A stretch of 64,000 nt of DNA from Mycoplasmoides gallisepticum. GTDB lineage: Bacteria; Bacillota_I; Bacilli_A; Mycoplasmatales; Mycoplasmoidaceae. Where the stretch lies: contig NZ_LS991952.1 of the NCBI RefSeq assembly GCF_900476085.1, positions 310,001-374,000 of the forward strand. Reading direction: 5' to 3'. Positions 59,681 to 64,000 of the stretch are shown piece by piece (position 1 is the stretch's first letter; every line of letters begins with the position of its first letter). A program made the position numbers and the translations under genes. The notes below the pieces were generated by a model. The model worked only from the letters and a program-made list of their open reading frames with translations, ran no database searches and had not been told where the DNA came from.

Positions 59681-59686
59681 TATAAT
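59681..59686 (+). promoter_or_regulatory. -10 element upstream of gpsA
   Basis: TATAAT 24 nt before the gpsA ATG; -35 not clear. Confidence 0.5.
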
Positions 59687-59709
59687 TTATATAGATTCAA
59701 GATAGCTTA

Positions 59710-60699
59710 ATGAAAACTAAAATTGGTGTCCTTGGTACGGGAGCTTGAGGAACTGCTCTAGCTAATATCTTATTAAAAAACGGTCATATCGTACAGATGT
59801 GAGGGATCGATCAAGACGAAATCAATAGCCTTAAAAAAGGTTATAATAATCGTTATTTTGGTCATATAAAACTAGTTAAATCACCTGATCTAGTTTCAAG
59901 TGATTTAGCTGCAGTTGTTGATGGGTGTGATTATTTATTATTAGCAATTCCATCAAAGTTTTTTAATGATGTCTTAGCAAAACTAACTAACGTTCTAAAA
60001 GATCGTAAAGTTAATCTGATTAATGTAGCTAAGGGAATGGATGGTCAAACTAAACAATTTTGATCAGAAGTGATCAAACAAGCGTTTAGTAAGAATTTGC
60101 TATCATTAACATCATTATTAGGACCTTCGTTTGCTACTGAGGTGTTTGATAATCACCCAACAGTGATTAATGCCGTATCTAATGATATGACTAGTTGTAA
60201 AAAAGTGTGTGAACTATTTAATAATAACACTTTTCAATTAGTACCATTTGACAACGAACTATCAGCACAACTGTTTGCTGCAATTAAAAACGTTTGTGCC
60301 ATCGGAACTGGGATCGTTTTTGAACAAACAACATCAGCCAACACTAGATCTGCTTTACTAACAAAACTATTTAATGAGATGGATCGTTTGTATGAAAGTT
60401 TAGCTAAAGATAAATACCGACCAAAAGATTGTACCCAACTTAGTGGGATCGGTGATTTTATTCTGACTTGTACAAACGATCAATCAAGAAACTTTAGTTT
60501 TGGTAAGTTAGTGGCTAAATACGGAATTAAAAACGCGTTAGAAAAAAATATCAAAACCGTTGAAGGTTATCTAGCAGCTAAAACGATGTATGAGATCATT
60601 AAGAACAATAATTTAGAATTAAAACTCCTAATCACAATTTATCAGATCTTATATGAAGATCTGGATGAATCTGTCCTAGTTAAAAAGTTGATTAATTAA
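59710..60699 (+). CDS. gpsA: Glycerol-3-phosphate dehydrogenase [NAD(P)+]
   Basis: 329 residues; converts dihydroxyacetone phosphate to glycerol-3-phosphate for lipid synthesis. N-terminal GVLGTGAWGTALANILLKNG is the dinucleotide site; LINVAKGMD, LLGPSFATEV, AIKNVCAIGTGI and the SANTRSAL region follow the family order. UGA tryptophans at 59746, 59800 and 60061. Confidence 0.95.
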
Positions 60700-60702
60700 T
60701 AT

Positions 60703-61584
60703 ATGGCTGACAAGCAACAACCAACCCAACTTAATCTGATCGCTTATTTTGACGATTATCAGTCGGCTCAAAATGAACAACAAAACTCAACTACCTTAAG
60801 ACCTATCGAACTAGATCAGTACTACCGTAATTTAGTTAGGGATATTTCGCTTTCTCAAACTAGTTCGGTTTATCAACAATACGATCAACATACAACAAAT
60901 AACTATCAAACTAGTAGTTATAAGATTACTCCTGAACAAGAAAAAGCTTACTACCAAAAACAAACAGAAGCTTTTTATGACCATTTAAATAATGGTAATT
61001 ATTACAACAAAAACACCACTTCGTTCTTGTTTGATGATTCACTATATAACTATCAATATGATCATTCTAGGATTAATAACAAACACGTTAATAGTTTTAG
61101 TGATGGTAGAGAAAGATTATTCTCAGATAGTGTTGTTAACAATAAAGATGCAGAGAAAACAGCTGAGTTTCAGATTGAAGACTTTATTCAGTGAGTAGCT
61201 AAAAAGAAAGAAAAATGAAAGAAAGCTAGAGAAGCTAAAAGAAAACAAAGAGAGTTTAAAAAACGTAAGTTGGATGATGAAAATGCTTGGTATGAAAAAG
61301 TGATGAGTGAAGGTACCCAAGCATTTAAAGATAGCTTTGGCTTTAATTTCAACAGCATCAATTGGGATAATATTGATTTCAATGGCTCATCAAATGAAGA
61401 AGAGATCAATAATGCTTATCGAATCTTAGGGTTGAGTAGACACGATTCTAGTGATGATGTCAGATCAGCTTATCGTAGGTTAGCTAAGAAATACCACCCA
61501 GATCTTAATAAAGATCCGGGTGCTGAAGAGATGTTTAAAAGGATCAATTATGCGTATGAAATTCTTAATGAATACGTATTATAA
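60703..61584 (+). CDS. J-domain protein with C-terminal J domain
   Basis: 293 residues, UGA at 61192 and 61216. The first 150 residues are polar, rich in Q, N, Y and D, and probably disordered; a basic helix ([20 protein letters not shown]) follows near 167-188. The last 70 residues are a J domain with HPD ([15 protein letters not shown]). J domains usually stand first, so this reversed order is unusual. A DnaK co-chaperone, perhaps for a specific structure. It starts 3 bp after gpsA. Confidence 0.82.
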
Positions 61585-61661
61585 TCAGCTTTAAATATTT
61601 ATTAGGTGACAAAAACTTTTTAAAAAGATAGTATATTTGCTTATATTTTTATTAAATAACG

Positions 61662-61845
61662 TATAATCTAACAAATTTATATTTGGTATTTTAGCTTTTA
61701 GTTAAGATTAAATTAATTAATTTCGGAATATTAAATATTTATTTTTTTTAATCTAACAATGATGCAATAATTTTTTTATGTTGAAAAAAAACCATCGTTA
61801 TTAGGGTTTAATTGTTAGAAACAAATTAAATTATTATATGGATAT
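61662..61845 (+). promoter_or_regulatory. Promoter and structured leader of the ABC-2 exporter
   Basis: TATAAT at 61662-61667. In the leader CTAACAAT (about 61754) can pair with ATTGTTAG (about 61811), with inner GATG/CATC pairs, giving a long AT-rich hairpin. No known riboswitch motif. Confidence 0.4.
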
Positions 61846-62863
61846 ATGGAAAATTTAGAAAAAAAACGAAGTTATTCTCAAGATAACCAATCTTAACAAA
61901 AGTTTTGATAAGCACAAAAGGTCAGGTACTAAAAAAGCACTTGATGATCTAACTTTTAAAGTTTATAAAAGACAATTTTATGGCTTTTTAGGGGTTAATG
62001 GTGCTGGTAAAACAACAACTTTAAATATCATCATGGGACTTTTATCAAAAGACTCTGGTTCGATCGAACTATTTGGTGAAGAAGTTAAGGGTGATTTTAC
62101 TAGAATTAGAAACAATATCGGGATTGTGTTTCAAAACTCAATCTTAGATAAGAATCTAAGTGTTTATGAAAACTTATACTCAAGATTATCTTTATATAAA
62201 AATGAATTTAAAGATAAAACGACCAAACAAGTTGTTGATGAGATGGTAGTTAACTTTAAACTTGAAGATATTATCTGAAAGAAGTATGGCAGCTTATCTG
62301 GTGGTCAAAGAAGAAGAGTTGATATTGCTAGAGCATTAACACACAATCCTTCAATCTTATTCTTAGATGAACCAACCACTGGATTAGATCCAATCTCACG
62401 AAGAATGGTTTGAGATATCTTAGAAAAATTAAGAATCGAACGCGGATTAACGATCATCTTAACCACCCACTATATGGATGAAGCTGATGGTTGTGATTAC
62501 ACGATCGTAATTAAAAAAGGTAAAAAACTAGCCGAAGGAACTCCGGCTGAACTAAAAACTAGATATGCAAAGTCATGAGTGTTAGTTCAAGACAAACCTG
62601 ATCATTCAATTAGAAAATTAATTGAAACAAAAAGCCTAACTTATGAGATTAAGGGTGGTTATTTAAGAGTGGCTTTTGATACGTATGATCAAGCCCACAA
62701 ATTTACCCAAGAACATATTGGTGTATTAGAAAACTTTGAATTAATCAAAGGGAATATGGAAGATGTTTTCATCAATCTAACCAATGAAGAAAATAAAAAA
62801 CACCCAGAAGAAACTGAGAGTACTAAACATCGTAGTTGATGAAAACTAGGAGGTGCTAAATAA
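61846..62863 (+). CDS. ABC exporter ATPase (DrrA-type), start frameshifted at A8
   Basis: The ATPase frame reads [20 protein letters not shown], then [13 protein letters not shown] (Walker A), [18 protein letters not shown] (signature) and [12 protein letters not shown] (Walker B) with TTHYMDEAD, to TAA 62861. It has no ATG, GTG or TTG before Walker A. ATG 61846 (MENLEKK) is one base out of frame, with an A8 run (61859-61866) between. Seven A would join them to about 338 residues. The stop overlaps the permease ATG (TAATG), with AGGAGG at 62848. Confidence 0.85.
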
Positions 62864-63969
62864 TGATTTACGCCAAGACAACATTCGGAAGCCTTTTAGC
62901 TAGAAACATTAAGTTATTCTTAAGAAACAAAACTAGATTCTTCTTTATCCTATTAGGTCCAGTAATCACCTTATTAGTTTTTGTTCTGATTATTAAAAGA
63001 AATAGTTTTGATCCTGGTGGTAGAGCTGTTGAGTTCTTAAACTTAAGCTCATTATCAAGAGAATCACAAACATCACTAAGAGATCTTGGTGCGATTGAAC
63101 TAGTCTATTCAACAGAATTTACCACAGAGATCTCAAACTACATCTTTAATGGGACGCTCTTATCTGGGTTGATCTCAATAACTGCACTAACTACAGCTGT
63201 TCAACTGTCACAAAATATCGTTCAAGACCGTGAAGAACGTATCTTAGAAGATTTCTTCATCACTCCAACTAAAACAACAACCGTAAGATTATCATACGTA
63301 GTATTTAATATCTTATTTAATATGTTAATAACTTTATTAGCATTATTCTTCATCTACGTATATATTGTTGCAAGATTTCCAACTTCACCGTTCTCTAAAC
63401 CTGAAACTGTTCTAGCTACAGTTGGTGTGACAATCTTAATCTGTTTAATCAACTCTGTTTTCTTCGTCTTCATCTTTTCATACATTAAGAAACTATCAAT
63501 CTTCTTAGTATTAACAGCAATGGTATCATCTGCAGGTGGTTTCTTAATTGGTGGTTACTTCCCAATTTCATTATTACCAAAAGGATTAAGTGCAGCTATC
63601 TCACTAATCCCACAAACTGAAGCAAGCATCTTATTAAATAATGTTTCTTTAAACCACGATATCATTACTTCAAGTGTTAATACACTAACAGCTGAAAACG
63701 TTAGTGTCACCTTATCAAATGACACAACTAAAAATCTCTTAACCTTCTTTATGGATAATGCTCGTATGCCAAGAGAACAAGCATTACAAACTGCTAACGA
63801 GATCGTGCAAAAACTAACTGATGGAATTAATATGGGAATCAGGGATTATGCTAAAACTACATTAGTTGGTCAAGATGTAGAACCTTATGTTTCAGTAATT
63901 TACGCTGCTGGTTTACTAGGGTTATTTACCTTCTTGCTGTATGCAGTAAAATATTCTAGAAAACGCTAA
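62863..63969 (+). CDS. ABC-2 type exporter permease
   Basis: 368 residues. One TM near 25-43, an external loop, then five TM segments from about 95 to 260 and at the C-terminus. QDREERILEDFFITPTKTTT resembles the coupling helix of DrrB/ABC-2 permeases. The last 110 residues before the final helix form an extra polar loop. Works with the overlapping ATPase to export a drug, lipid or polymer; substrate unknown. Confidence 0.87.
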   Translation: MIYAKTTFGSLLARNIKLFLRNKTRFFFILLGPVITLLVFVLIIKRNSFDPGGRAVEFLNLSSLSRESQTSLRDLGAIELVYSTEFTTEISNYIFNGTLLSGLISITALTTAVQLSQNIVQDREERILEDFFITPTKTTTVRLSYVVFNILFNMLITLLALFFIYVYIVARFPTSPFSKPETVLATVGVTILICLINSVFFVFIFSYIKKLSIFLVLTAMVSSAGGFLIGGYFPISLLPKGLSAAISLIPQTEASILLNNVSLNHDIITSSVNTLTAENVSVTLSNDTTKNLLTFFMDNARMPREQALQTANEIVQKLTDGINMGIRDYAKTTLVGQDVEPYVSVIYAAGLLGLFTFLLYAVKYSRKR

Positions 63970-64000
63970 TGAGTTTTTAGAACCAAATTAAAAGATTAGA

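Overview
The window is from a mollicute that reads UGA as tryptophan (genetic code 4). Nearly every long gene is open only if UGA codons are read through, and UGA tryptophans fall at conserved positions in DnaE, AsnS, SufB and the ABC proteins. The tRNA-free 16S-23S spacer of about 655 bp, the asnS-pgsA-cinA order shared with Mycoplasma genitalium, and a Protein M relative point to the M. pneumoniae group, most likely Mycoplasma (Mycoplasmoides) gallisepticum or a close relative. The species call is inference from remembered traits, not from a search.

Layout. 1-1199: 3' part of a MATE-like membrane protein. 1216-6614: rRNA genes 16S, 23S and 5S; 16S is closed by its own terminator and 23S-5S has its own promoter. 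6615-8390: structured leader and a polytopic membrane protein. 8520-17245: replication and repair block (small coiled-coil protein, dnaE, 5'-3' exonuclease, frameshifted mutM, coaE, DnaB/DnaD-like protein, large protein in the dnaI position). 17349-20138: Ca2+-type P-ATPase. 20286-24587: asnS, pgsA, cinA-like, ispD-like and a hypothetical gene, mostly overlapping. 24730-26244: a homologue of the antibody-binding Protein M. 26336-31114: lipoprotein, ATPase and two permeases of a CUT1-type ABC importer.

An AT-rich accessory island occupies about 31134-43812. It lies between two copies of a 52-53 bp direct repeat taken from the end of the last permease gene. It begins with the decayed 3' end of a foreign tsf gene (EF-Ts), then a 1573-residue DUF31-type serine-protease lipoprotein. 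After that come a broken choline-kinase-like gene, two apparently identical IS256-family elements, a nucleotidyltransferase-M42 peptidase fusion, an MFS-methyltransferase fusion split by one IS, and the tail of an IS1634-type transposase. It looks acquired from another mycoplasma and reshaped by insertion sequences.

43907-48134 (minus strand): FMN reductase, a small protein, an SMC/RecF-like ATPase, a PHP phosphoesterase and a Cof-type HAD phosphatase. The ATPase and PHP genes resemble split defence or repair modules. 48225-51164: a 979-residue membrane protein with an ArsD-like cytoplasmic tail. 51268-51352: tRNA-Leu(CAA). 51479-53602: ECF S-component-like gene with an A8 frameshift, ppa, and a YgjP-type metallopeptidase. 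54010-58463: a full sufCDSUB iron-sulfur operon with an unusually short SufD. 58497-63969: membrane DnaJ-like protein, gpsA, a second J-domain protein, and a two-gene ABC-2 exporter whose ATPase start is frameshifted at another A8 run.

Host-interaction proteins (Protein M homologue, DUF31 protease, lipoproteins) cluster around the ABC operon and the left part of the island. The flanking genes are ordinary housekeeping genes.
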